A DNA stretch of 11,578 nucleotides from Proteobacteria bacterium UBA1847 (GTDB lineage Bacteria; Pseudomonadota; Gammaproteobacteria; Steroidobacterales; Woeseiaceae), in contig DDIP01000054.1 of NCBI GenBank assembly GCA_002338605.1, forward strand, positions 1,007 through 12,584, written 5' to 3'. The translations under genes were made by a program, and so were the position numbers. Shown here piece after piece: positions 1 to 7,740 of the stretch; the first letter of the stretch is position 1; each line of letters starts with the position of its first letter. Under the pieces are notes generated by a model. The model saw nothing but the letters and a program-made list of their open reading frames with translations, ran no database searches and was not told where the DNA came from.

Positions 1-525
1 GCAACCGCCACGACAACTGCACGTTATGTCAACGCAATAGCAGGCACTGAGGCCCGCATACTCGATACACGCAAGACGATACCGGGCTTAAGGCTGGCAC
101 AGAAATATGCCGTTACCTGTGGCGGCGGCCAGAATCATCGAGTCGGTCTCTATGACGCCATACTTATCAAGGAAAACCATATAAAAAGTGCCGGCAGCAT
201 TGGCGCCGCCGTCAAATCGGCACAGCAGCTCGACGCCGGTGTGCTTATCGAAGTCGAGGTTGAGTCTCTGGACGAATTTCGCCAGGCAATCGCGGCCGGC
301 GCCGAACGTATCCTGCTTGACAATTTTTCGCTTGATGACATGCATGAGGCAGTCGCAATCAATCAGGACAGCGGATACCCTGTCGCCAAACTCGAAGCGT
401 CGGGTAATATCACACTGGATTCAATTCGCGACATTGCAAAAACCGGCGTCGACTACATTTCAACCGGTGCGATTACAAAGAACATCGATGCAATCGACCT
501 CTCGATGCTGCTCAGAATCGACTAG
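1..525 (+). CDS. nadC: Quinolinate phosphoribosyltransferase (nicotinate-nucleotide pyrophosphorylase, carboxylating), 3' part
   Basis: The frame is open from base 1 to a TAG at 523-525, giving 174 visible residues. The start lies outside the window; full-length NadC is usually about 280 residues, so roughly the N-terminal third is missing. The enzyme joins quinolinate and PRPP to make nicotinate mononucleotide, CO2 and pyrophosphate in cytosolic de novo NAD synthesis. Visible signatures are TRKT (visible residues 23-26), the GGGQNHR block, LIKENH with the conserved lysine at visible residue 57, EVEVESLDEF, ILLDN, EASGNI and the C-terminal TGVDYISTGAIT. These match the type II PRTase barrel in order. 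The gene ends tail to tail with the GGDEF-EAL gene, the two stop codons sharing four bases. No intrinsic terminator is visible after it. Identification is very secure. Confidence 0.97.
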   Translation, partial: ATATTTARYVNAIAGTEARILDTRKTIPGLRLAQKYAVTCGGGQNHRVGLYDAILIKENHIKSAGSIGAAVKSAQQLDAGVLIEVEVESLDEFRQAIAAGAERILLDNFSLDDMHEAVAINQDSGYPVAKLEASGNITLDSIRDIAKTGVDYISTGAITKNIDAIDLSMLLRID

Positions 526-3200
526 GCGACCGCACGAGTGACGCGCTTGGGCTCCGAGACGCCATAACCCTGCGCGTAGTCGATACCCATACCTCGAAGC
601 ATGGTTATGATCTCTTCGTTCTCGGCAAACTCGGCAATCGTTTTCTTGCCGGTCAGGTGGCCGATTTCATTAATGGATCGCACCATCTCCCGATCGATTG
701 GATCGTGGAGGATTTCTTTGACGAAGCTGCCATCGATCTTGAGGAAATCGACCGGGAAATGTTTCAGGTAACCAAATGACGACAGGCCGGTACCAAAGTC
801 ATCCAGCGCAAACATGCAGCCGAGCTCTTTCAAAGCATTAATGAAACGATTCGCCTGCGAGTAACTCGCAATCGCCGCTGTTTCTGTTATTTCGAAGCAG
901 ATCTTCGTGGCATCAATACCGCTCATCTGGAATTGATCAATAACAAACGGCAGAAATTTTTCGTCGCCAAGACTCTGCCCTGACAGATTGATCGAACATA
1001 GCGCAAGGCGTTCGCGCTCGTCGGCCTCAGAAACCAGCCAGCGAAATGCTGCACGAATGACCCAGCGATCGATACTCGGCGTAATGCCGTAACGTTCAGC
1101 TGCCTCAATAAACAGCCCCGGCGAAATAATGCCGCCGTTTTCGTCGCGCATGCGCAATAGTATTTCATAGTGAGCGCCACTCTCTTCGACCTGCAGTGGC
1201 TGAATAGTCTGGCGGAAAAGTTCGAAACGATTCTCCTCCAGGGCATTATTGATACGCGCTGCCCATTGCATTTCACGGCGCCGGCGCATCAGGTCGATAT
1301 CATTTTCCTGGAAACTGTGGATGCGATTTCGACCTGCCTCTTTGGCAGCTGCGCAGGCGCTGTCGGCGGCGCTTAGCAATGCCGCAACATCTTCGTTATC
1401 GGCCGTAATTGGCACAACTCCGATACTGACGCCAAGGCGAAAATTGCGCTCTTCCCAGACAAACTTGTATTCGCCGATCACCATCCGCAGCGTCTCCGCG
1501 GTGTTCATCGCTTCTTCCAGGCTGCAGCTTTCAAGCAGTACACCGAACTCGTCGCCGCCGAGTCGTGCGAGTGTGTCGCGCCAGCGAATTTTTGACTTCA
1601 GCAGCGCACCGAGCTGACCAAGCAAAGCATCGCCGGCGCTGTGACCACAGGAATCGTTGACTATCTTGAACTGATCGAGGTCGAGGTACAGCAACGCGTA
1701 GGACGTTTCGCGCGCGCGTGCACTCTTTAGGGCTCTCTCAAGCCGGTTCTCAAACTCTCGACGATTGACCAGGCCGGTCAGGATATCGTGGCTCGCGTGA
1801 TAACTGAGACGGCGATTCAGCTCGCGCGACTCACTGACATCATGGAATACCAGCACGCCGCCGGTCACGCTGCCTTTGCCATCGCGAATGGGCGATGCCG
1901 TGCTTTCGATATAAAGCTCATTTCCATCGCGGCGAATCAGCAAGGTCGGGCGTACTGACTTGATCGCACGGTCACGCCGAATTGCCACCGCCAGCGGATT
2001 TTCCAGCGGCTCGCAGGTTTCTTCGTGAAAACCACGAAATATCTCATCGATCGATCGACCGCTGGCGTCGTCGACTTTCCAGCCTGTAAGGTCTTCTGCG
2101 ACCGGATTGATGTACTCAACATTGCTGTTGGCATCCGTGGTAATGACACCGTCACCAATCGACTGCAGCGTAATTTGTGCGCTTTCCTTCTCGCGGAACA
2201 GGGCATCTTCATAAAGCTTGCGCTCGGTGATGTCGACTTCAACGCCCAGCAATCGCAGCAATCGACCGTTGATGTCGAGCACCGATTTGGCGCGACTTTT
2301 CATCCACCGCCAGTCACCGCTTTGATGCTTCATGCGATGCACGGATTCGAAAAACGGCGTTTCGCCTTCCAGGTGCTGTCGCATCTGTGACTGAACCCGG
2401 GCGATATCATCCGGATGAACCAGGTGATACCAGTCCAGCATCACGTTTTCCTCTTCCGGGTCATAACCCAGCATGACCTTCCAGCGACGCGATAGATTGA
2501 TGCGTTTGGTTTCGCCGTCAAAATCCCAGATACCATCGTTTGCCGTCATTGCGACCAGCGTATTGCGCTCCTGGAGTTCATTTAGCAACTCCCGATCGCG
2601 GACTCGCTCGAGGCCGACCGACAACGACGATCCGAATAGCTTCATCAACAAATGGAGGTTGGCCTCCCAGCTGTCGACCGCCTGTTCGTTTGCGATGCCG
2701 AGGAAACCCGCAATCTCATCCTGTACCGAAAATCCAATGATGAGTGCCGAACCGATGTGCAACTCGCTCAAACGGCCCAGTTCACTGGTCGCAGATTTTG
2801 GTCCGCCGAGCGTGTCGGCAACCTCGATAACGCGCAGGTGACCCAAGCGTTTGCAGAGCCACGGCCAATCCTCAAGGTTTTCGCCCTTCAGGACGCCGGG
2901 ACTGCATTGCGCGAAGCCGTTGCACGACGGAAACACCGTCTCAATCTGGGCGCCGTCATCACTGATCAACGCAACGAAAGCTGCATCGGTACCGGTGGCC
3001 TCGGGTAGTTCATCGGCAATGGACTGCAGCTGCTGGCGGTAACCGAGGACATCGAGATTCTGCAGGCCAACCGCGATCTTGGTTTGCAGTGCGTCAACGG
3101 CGCCACGCGTACGCTCGCCGGCACGTGGGCGCCGGTGATGGATTCCCGTGGAAGTCTGCGTGTCGGACGGATGTGTCATTACGGGAGGACATTTTGACAT
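522..3200 (-). CDS. GAF-PAS-PAS-GGDEF-EAL cyclic-di-GMP synthase/phosphodiesterase
   Basis: A protein of 892 residues if it starts at the ATG at 3200. An in-frame TTG at 3218 and ATG at 3179 are alternatives, and none has a convincing Shine-Dalgarno, so the start is uncertain. Domains in order: short polar N-terminus, GAF (about 45-200), PAS with its C-terminal VDITERK motif (about 212-328), second PAS (about 335-456), GGDEF (about 465-632) and EAL (about 645-885). The diguanylate cyclase half has DILTGL, an intact GGDEF at 548-552 and an RxxD inhibitory site (RWRD, 539-542) exactly five residues upstream. The phosphodiesterase half has EIL in place of EAL (679-681), N738, E770, the Asp pair in DDFGTG (800-801), K821, E857 and Q877, so both halves look catalytically competent. 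No membrane segment is seen, so it is probably a cytosolic sensor reading a ligand or redox cue through GAF/PAS. The signal is unknown. It is divergent from the lipoprotein gene. Confidence 0.95.
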   Translation of the reverse strand: MSKCPPVMTHPSDTQTSTGIHHRRPRAGERTRGAVDALQTKIAVGLQNLDVLGYRQQLQSIADELPEATGTDAAFVALISDDGAQIETVFPSCNGFAQCSPGVLKGENLEDWPWLCKRLGHLRVIEVADTLGGPKSATSELGRLSELHIGSALIIGFSVQDEIAGFLGIANEQAVDSWEANLHLLMKLFGSSLSVGLERVRDRELLNELQERNTLVAMTANDGIWDFDGETKRINLSRRWKVMLGYDPEEENVMLDWYHLVHPDDIARVQSQMRQHLEGETPFFESVHRMKHQSGDWRWMKSRAKSVLDINGRLLRLLGVEVDITERKLYEDALFREKESAQITLQSIGDGVITTDANSNVEYINPVAEDLTGWKVDDASGRSIDEIFRGFHEETCEPLENPLAVAIRRDRAIKSVRPTLLIRRDGNELYIESTASPIRDGKGSVTGGVLVFHDVSESRELNRRLSYHASHDILTGLVNRREFENRLERALKSARARETSYALLYLDLDQFKIVNDSCGHSAGDALLGQLGALLKSKIRWRDTLARLGGDEFGVLLESCSLEEAMNTAETLRMVIGEYKFVWEERNFRLGVSIGVVPITADNEDVAALLSAADSACAAAKEAGRNRIHSFQENDIDLMRRRREMQWAARINNALEENRFELFRQTIQPLQVEESGAHYEILLRMRDENGGIISPGLFIEAAERYGITPSIDRWVIRAAFRWLVSEADERERLALCSINLSGQSLGDEKFLPFVIDQFQMSGIDATKICFEITETAAIASYSQANRFINALKELGCMFALDDFGTGLSSFGYLKHFPVDFLKIDGSFVKEILHDPIDREMVRSINEIGHLTGKKTIAEFAENEEIITMLRGMGIDYAQGYGVSEPKRVTRAVA

Positions 3201-3344
3201 GATGTCGAAGGAATACAAGCTAAGTCGCTGTATTTTTTTGCATTATGTGCTGCCACCGCAGCGAACCCGACGGCCGGTTTAAGCGCCCGCGTCAACGAAA
3301 CCGCATGGCGGACGTTAATGCTCCCAGACGCAACCCATTCGCTC

Positions 3345-3350
3345 AAGGAG
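3345..3350 (+). promoter_or_regulatory. Shine-Dalgarno fixing the lipoprotein start
   Basis: AAGGAG lies six bases before the ATG at 3357. The reading frame is open back to an earlier ATG at 3318, but that one has no ribosome site. Starting at 3357 also puts the hydrophobic signal peptide in the expected position, so 3357 is the better start. Confidence 0.8.
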
Positions 3351-3356
3351 AGACCC

Positions 3357-5279
3357 ATGAATGCCAGCAATTCCTGCCTGCCGCAAGCGTCGGGCCTAAG
3401 CAAATTCGCGATCTTCATGACAATGTTCATCACGCTAGCCGTACTCTCGGCCTGTGGCGGTGGCGCCGGGACAGAGGAGATTAATCCTCCGGTCGCTGCA
3501 GCCGAATGCGATCCCAATGATGAAAGCACGTATTCCGAGTGCGGCACGGTTCTGATCGCCCTGACCGACGCCGACGGCGACTTTGTAAATTATACGGTTG
3601 ACGTCCTGTCGCTGACGCTGGAAACAGCAAATGGCCGTGTTGTCCAGACGCTTCCTGGCAAGACCCGAATCAACTTTACCGACTATGTGGACCTGACCGA
3701 ACTCGTTGCTATCGCATTGATTCCACCGGCAACCTACGTATCCGGCACGATCAGCATCGACTATACGGACTCGGAAGTTTTCGTTGAAGCAGGCGATGAA
3801 TCCAAGGCGGCCGTTGTGACAGATGCAGACGGCAATGCGCTTACTCAAACTGACCTCAAAATCACGTTGTCGAACCGCGACCGACTGACCGTTGTTCGCG
3901 GCCGTTCTGCACTATTGCAGCTCGACTTTGACCTCGAGGCCTCCCACACCGTTGATATCGTTCCAACCCCCGCCACCGCGGCGGCGGAACAGTTCATCGT
4001 CGCCGAGGTATCGCCCGTCGATGAGAAGGATATTCGGGTGCGCGGCCCATTGGCCAGCGTCAGCGAAGACGAAATGAGCTACACCGTTGCAGTGCGCCCG
4101 TTGCACGATCAGGTCGGCGATTTCGGCCGGATGAAGGTCTTTGTCACTGATGAAACCGAATTTGAAGTCGAAGAGGCAATGTTTGTCGGTGTCGAAGGGC
4201 TTCGCGCACTCAGTGCGGCCGGAACCGGCACACCAACGGTCGCATTCGGTACGCTCGCGACCGGCGACCGAAAATTTACAGCGAACATCGTATTGGCGGG
4301 TTCCAGTGTTCCAGGTATTGACCGCGACGCCGTTCGGGGCAACGTGATCGCCCGGGATGGCAACTTCCTGACAGTTCGCGGCGCGACAGTTATCAGTTCA
4401 GATCGCCGTGCACATTTTCACGATGATGTTGTCGTGGAAGTCGGACCGGAAACCAGGGTTTTCAAAGATGGCTATCGGTTCAGCGACCTTGACGTCGATG
4501 CAATCTCTGTCGGCCAACGGGTAACGATTCGCGGTAACAAGGCACAATCCGCCACTGACGCCCTTTCGCCGCAAATTCTTTTCGACGCGACACAGGGTGC
4601 TGTGCGGATGCACGTGACGCACCTCGCCGGCATCGTGAATACGGTTATGCCCGGTCAGGCGGACATCACGCTGCATGGCATTGATCGCCGCCGGGTGGAA
4701 GTATTCGACTTTGCGGGCACCGGTGCATCGACTGATGTGGACGCCGATCCGGACAACTATGAAATCACGACCGGTGTCTTGCCGCTTGCCAATTTCGCTG
4801 CTGGCAAACCGATTGTCGCATGGGGTTTCCCGACGGCTTTCGGTACGGCACCGCCCGACTTCACGGGACGCTCCGTGATCGACTACACCGATGTTCGCAG
4901 TTCACTGGGGGTCGGCTGGGGATCAAACGGAAGCACCTCACCCTTCGTCGGAATGAATACCGACGGTCTGGTACTGGATAATCAGAACCCGGACATCGAC
5001 CAGCGTCATTACATCAAGACAGGGCCACTGCTCATCGACCTGACGTCGCTGGATTCAGACACAACGATCGTGCCGCGATCGACCGGTAGAATGCTCTTCT
5101 ACATCAAGTCGGCTGACAGCTTGCGCCAGTATTCAATGTTCGAAGACTTTGTGAACGACCTCACTGAAAGTCTCGATGGCGCAACGACTGCACGGTCAAT
5201 GCACGCTCGTGGTCACTACGAAGCGAGTTCGAATACCCTGACTGCCTACAAGATTGGCGTCTACCTGATCGAGCCCTGA
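3357..5279 (+). CDS. Lipoprotein with DUF4382-like and DUF5666-like regions
   Basis: A 640-residue exported lipoprotein. Residues 15-32 form a type II signal peptide with lipobox LSAC, and Cys33 would be lipidated. The residue after it is Gly, not Asp, which favours outer-membrane sorting. Residues about 60-200 resemble DUF4382: a beta-rich domain that opens with VLIALTDADGD, followed by YTVDVLSLTLE and the PPATYVSGTISIDY segment. After that come DUF5666-like beta units, each with a glycine-valine opening and a closing V-x-I/V-x-G strand. The clearest is about 326-393 (VRGNVIARDGNFLTVRG, then DAISVGQRVTIRG), with weaker ones around 228-265 and 423-455. The C-terminus (612-638) is another short beta segment. 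Cys51 and Cys62 could form a disulfide. The molecular role is unknown; beta-sandwich repeats suggest an envelope or surface binding protein, not an enzyme. It is monocistronic: divergent from the c-di-GMP gene and followed by a strong terminator. Confidence 0.88.
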   Translation: MNASNSCLPQASGLSKFAIFMTMFITLAVLSACGGGAGTEEINPPVAAAECDPNDESTYSECGTVLIALTDADGDFVNYTVDVLSLTLETANGRVVQTLPGKTRINFTDYVDLTELVAIALIPPATYVSGTISIDYTDSEVFVEAGDESKAAVVTDADGNALTQTDLKITLSNRDRLTVVRGRSALLQLDFDLEASHTVDIVPTPATAAAEQFIVAEVSPVDEKDIRVRGPLASVSEDEMSYTVAVRPLHDQVGDFGRMKVFVTDETEFEVEEAMFVGVEGLRALSAAGTGTPTVAFGTLATGDRKFTANIVLAGSSVPGIDRDAVRGNVIARDGNFLTVRGATVISSDRRAHFHDDVVVEVGPETRVFKDGYRFSDLDVDAISVGQRVTIRGNKAQSATDALSPQILFDATQGAVRMHVTHLAGIVNTVMPGQADITLHGIDRRRVEVFDFAGTGASTDVDADPDNYEITTGVLPLANFAAGKPIVAWGFPTAFGTAPPDFTGRSVIDYTDVRSSLGVGWGSNGSTSPFVGMNTDGLVLDNQNPDIDQRHYIKTGPLLIDLTSLDSDTTIVPRSTGRMLFYIKSADSLRQYSMFEDFVNDLTESLDGATTARSMHARGHYEASSNTLTAYKIGVYLIEP

Positions 5280-5323
5280 TTGCGAGGCAGCCCCCCCTGT
5301 ACGCACTTGCCTTGATGGCTCTG

Positions 5324-5353
5324 CCCCGCTGCCGAAAGGTGGCGGGGTTTTTT
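5324..5353 (+). terminator. Intrinsic terminator of the lipoprotein gene
   Basis: CCCCGC (5324-5329) pairs with GCGGGG (5342-5347). The stem is continued inward by two wobble pairs and two C-G pairs to a GAAA tetraloop (5334-5337), ten pairs in all. Six T follow (5348-5353). The stop codon of the convergent M48 gene begins two bases later, at 5356. Read on the minus strand there is no T-tract after the hairpin, so it is best built to stop plus-strand transcription. Confidence 0.93.
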
Positions 5354-5355
5354 CG

Positions 5356-6165
5356 CTACCAGTTCAACGGCGCGACCGCGCCGTCCATGCTCCAGCCCTC
5401 GCTGCGAGCGAGTTCTTTCATGTCGGTAATGCGATCTCCGGTATCGGGGTGAGTCGACAGGTAGGCGACAAACCTGAGCATGGAATCATCCTGGATTTCC
5501 CAGCGCTCGAACAGGCGCCAGGACTCGGTAACATGGCCGTATTCCGCATTCACGAGTGAAAGTCCAAATGCATCGGCGTTCGATTCCTGGCGACGATTGA
5601 ATCCACGTAGCGTGATGTCAGCGGCAGTGATACCGATACCCGCAACGTCGTCACCCGTCGTTACCGCGAGAAATAACGACAAAACCACGCCGCGCCCCAG
5701 TGCACGCAAGTGATCCCGGTTCTTGAAGTGGCCCAGTTCATGGCCAAGCACGAATGCCAGCTCATTTTCCGACTCGACCTGATCCAGCAACCCTTGCGTT
5801 ACGATGACCAGGCCACCGGGCAAGGCCATCGCGTTGGCAACGTCCGAATCATCAATTTCAACTCGGAACTGATACGGTGATTCCGGCCAGTGTACGGCGA
5901 GGCGGTCGACAAGATGCTGCGTTTCGTTCAGGCGTTCGTCAGTGTGCGCTACCGTAACCAGGTCGTCGGGCAGCCAACCGTCAAAGAGGGCGGCTTCTTT
6001 TTCCACCGGCACGAAGTACAGTGCAATTTCAACCAGGAAAATCAGCACCACTGTGATCAGTACAAAGATCGCTGCAAGACCGATGACCAGCGTGCTCGCT
6101 TCGACCAGCGGATGCGTCTTGCTGACATTGATGCCTTCCGCCGGCTGCCGCGCGACAAATCTCAT
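5356..6165 (-). CDS. Membrane-anchored M48-family zinc metallopeptidase
   Basis: A 269-residue protein with one long hydrophobic segment (about 23-52) near the N-terminus and a peptidase domain behind it. The zinc site is clear: HELGH at 142-146 gives two His ligands and the catalytic Glu, and E194 in RRQESNADAFG is the third ligand with D198 following. The conserved STHPDTGDRI element is at 237-246. ALPGGLVIVTQGLL (114-127) is the typical M48 substrate-strand region. It lacks the multiple membrane spans of HtpX and the TPR tail of BepA/YfgC, so it is a compact anchored M48 protein. Whether the domain faces periplasm or cytoplasm cannot be decided from sequence alone. It is the last gene of a three-gene operon: its ATG overlaps the TGA of the gene before by four bases (ATGA), suggesting coupled translation. 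The substrate is unknown. Confidence 0.93.
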   Translation of the reverse strand: MRFVARQPAEGINVSKTHPLVEASTLVIGLAAIFVLITVVLIFLVEIALYFVPVEKEAALFDGWLPDDLVTVAHTDERLNETQHLVDRLAVHWPESPYQFRVEIDDSDVANAMALPGGLVIVTQGLLDQVESENELAFVLGHELGHFKNRDHLRALGRGVVLSLFLAVTTGDDVAGIGITAADITLRGFNRRQESNADAFGLSLVNAEYGHVTESWRLFERWEIQDDSMLRFVAYLSTHPDTGDRITDMKELARSEGWSMDGAVAPLNW

Positions 6166-6665
6166 TGGGAGCGGCTGAATCGGCTCACAAACTTGACAGC
6201 TGTGCCGAAGGCAAGCATTTCAACACCGGCGATGCCCTTGCCGTCGCGGCGAGCGTTTGCCAGTCGGGACGTCTCAAGTCTTACGTTGAATATCGCGTCA
6301 TAGCCCTGGCTTTTCGCACTTTCGATCATACGCAGCACCGCCTCACGTCGAGCCCGATCCAGCAGTGGCTCGTAAGTCTTGACACGCCCACCGACGAGCC
6401 CACGCAGCCAGGCAATCACCCGTTTGAAGTAGTCAAGCGATACAACGATGCTGCCGGTGACCATCTCCGCGCGGTTCACGTTCCACGCTTCCGGCATGGT
6501 GTCAAACGTGACCACCGGGAAGCTATGGTTGGCCGCCTCGCGTTCGCGAATACTCTTGAAATGATTCTTTTCCAGCAGGTTGCCAACAAAAAAAGCGAAC
6601 AGCAATCCGGCTATCGGCAACAGGATGTTCGCAAACATACTGATCAGTTCGAAGCTTGAATCCAT
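6162..6665 (-). CDS. Membrane-anchored YbjQ-family (UPF0145) protein
   Basis: A 167-residue protein made of an N-terminal hydrophobic segment (about 8-30), a charged linker (31-48) and a YbjQ-type domain (about 50-160). Family features visible are TGSIVVSLDYFKRV, GGRVKTYEPLLDRARREA (92-109), the GYDAIFNVRLETS strand (121-133) and the closing EMLAFGTAV (149-157). These line up block for block with the 104-residue YbjQ protein encoded just upstream, so the two are paralogues, this one carrying an added membrane anchor and an insertion near 137-145. YbjQ proteins are known as small, mostly oligomeric proteins often labelled heavy-metal-binding, but no firm function is established and I see no cysteine- or histidine-rich metal site here. 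Only one base separates its ATG from the previous stop, and its own stop overlaps the M48 start. Confidence 0.88.
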   Translation of the reverse strand: MDSSFELISMFANILLPIAGLLFAFFVGNLLEKNHFKSIREREAANHSFPVVTFDTMPEAWNVNRAEMVTGSIVVSLDYFKRVIAWLRGLVGGRVKTYEPLLDRARREAVLRMIESAKSQGYDAIFNVRLETSRLANARRDGKGIAGVEMLAFGTAVKFVSRFSRSQ

Positions 6666-6666
6666 G

Positions 6667-6981
6667 TCATTCGACTTTCACTGCGGTTCCATAGGCAAAC
6701 AGCTCGGCAGCACCCTGAGCGATTGAACTGGTCGCGAATCGCACGTTTACGACGGCGTTTGCACCCATCGACTGCGCCTGCTGGATCATTCGTTCGGTCG
6801 CTTCGGTACGCGAGTCCTGCAGCAACTCGGTGTAGCCCTTAAGCTCCCCGCCAACAATATTCTTGAGGCCAGCCATTATGTCGCGTCCGACATGTTTGGC
6901 CCGGACCGTATTGCCCGTCACGACACCGTAAAACTCGACGATACGTCGGCCTGGAATGCTCTCGGTATTACTGATAATCAT
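6667..6981 (-). CDS. ybjQ: YbjQ-family (UPF0145) protein
   Basis: A 104-residue soluble protein covering the whole YbjQ family length (E. coli YbjQ is of similar size). Visible hallmarks are GVVTGNTVRAKHVGRDI (19-35), GGELKGYTELLQDSRTEA (44-61), the SMGANAVVNVRF strand (71-82) and AELFAYGTAVKV at the C-terminus. The ATG at 6981 has a good ribosome site, AGGAGA at 6991-6986, with four bases between it and the ATG. It is the first gene of the operon ybjQ, membrane YbjQ, M48, and diverges from trhA. A possible minus-strand -10 element, TATGAT (7051-7046), lies upstream without a clear -35. The function of the family is not established; a chaperone-like or scaffold role next to a protease would be inference only. 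Confidence 0.92.
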   Translation of the reverse strand: MIISNTESIPGRRIVEFYGVVTGNTVRAKHVGRDIMAGLKNIVGGELKGYTELLQDSRTEATERMIQQAQSMGANAVVNVRFATSSIAQGAAELFAYGTAVKVE

Positions 6982-7075
6982 GGGATCTCCTGGCCCTGTA
7001 TACCCGAACTCAAGTAATCGATACTATCACTCTTGATGCGGGTCGATCATAGCCTGACGTGCAACCGGAGTTCAC

Positions 7076-7080
7076 AGGAA
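7076..7080 (+). promoter_or_regulatory. Shine-Dalgarno fixing the trhA start
   Basis: AGGAA sits six bases before the ATG at 7087. The frame is open further back to TTG at 7033 and ATG at 7036, but the 17 to 18 extra residues are polar, do not resemble the family N-terminus and have no ribosome site. Confidence 0.75.
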
Positions 7081-7086
7081 ATACGC

Positions 7087-7740
7087 ATGCCCACACTGCA
7101 TAAACCGGCAAGTTACCCTATCGCCGAAGAACGAATTAACGTCGTATCGCATGCCATGGGTCTGCTTTTCAGCATTGCGGCCCTGGTCTTGCTGGTGCTC
7201 AGGGCAAACGGCGCGATGCAGACGGTCAGCGTTGCGGTCTTTGCCTCCAGCATGATCGCGCTCTATGCATCCTCGACGATTTATCATAATGCAGATAGCG
7301 CGGCATTTCGGGCGTGGATGCGAACTGTTGACCACGCGATGATTTACGTACTGATCGCCGGCACCTATACGCCTTTTACGCTCCTCGTATTAAAGAACGC
7401 GCTCGGATGGTCACTGTTCGGACTGACCTGGGCGATAGCCGCAACCGGCATCGTTCTGAAGCTTTTCCACACCGGCCGCTACGACAAGTTATCAACAGCG
7501 ATGTATGTCTTTATGGGCTGGATCATAATCTTCGCGATAAAACCGCTCATTGCCAGTTTGTCGACAGAAGGCCTGACCTGGTTGTTTGCAGGCGGTATCG
7601 CCTATACGGTTGGCGCGCTGTTCTACAGCCTGCGCACGGTGCCCTACGGACACGCGATCTTTCATGTCTTTGTCATCGCAGGAAGCACCTGTCATTTCGT
7701 TTCCATCTATTTTTTCGTACTGGCGCCCGGCAGTTCCTGA
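7087..7740 (+). CDS. trhA: TrhA/hemolysin III family (PAQR-type) membrane protein
   Basis: A 217-residue polytopic inner-membrane protein with about seven hydrophobic segments, close to the usual 210-220 residues of YqfA/TrhA. The family metal-site motifs are all present: the S-x3-H motif S63-H67 (STIYH), D82 followed by H83 in RTVDHAMIYVLIAGTYTP, and the C-terminal H-x3-H pair H189/H193 (PYGHAIFH), with a further His at 203. The N-terminal ERINVVSHAMG block is also typical. In eukaryotic PAQR receptors these His/Asp/Ser positions bind zinc and support a ceramidase-like site. Bacterial members have been linked to membrane energy and lipid homeostasis; the name hemolysin III does not imply a toxin. 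It is divergent from the ybjQ operon. I see no T-tailed terminator after it; a weak hairpin (7776-7794, arms GAATAC/GTATTC) lacks a T-tract. Confidence 0.94.
   Translation: MPTLHKPASYPIAEERINVVSHAMGLLFSIAALVLLVLRANGAMQTVSVAVFASSMIALYASSTIYHNADSAAFRAWMRTVDHAMIYVLIAGTYTPFTLLVLKNALGWSLFGLTWAIAATGIVLKLFHTGRYDKLSTAMYVFMGWIIIFAIKPLIASLSTEGLTWLFAGGIAYTVGALFYSLRTVPYGHAIFHVFVIAGSTCHFVSIYFFVLAPGSS

Noticed and set aside
1170..3042. Several plus-strand open frames of 60-120 codons inside the GGDEF-EAL gene
   Set aside because: They lie opposite a long gene with intact domains, have no family resemblance, and arise from the GC-rich codon pattern of the minus strand.
3435..3848. A 137-codon minus-strand frame in the lipoprotein gene
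   Set aside because: It lies opposite the signal peptide and DUF4382-like region of a better supported gene, with a plain shadow composition.
5291..5297. Run of seven C after the lipoprotein stop, considered as a slippage or regulatory site
   Set aside because: It is outside the reading frame and immediately before a terminator; no function is suggested by its surroundings.
6165..6659. A 164-codon plus-strand frame across the membrane YbjQ gene
   Set aside because: It is the mirror of a recognisable YbjQ-family gene with operon spacing; its translation resembles no known family and is low in hydrophobic order.
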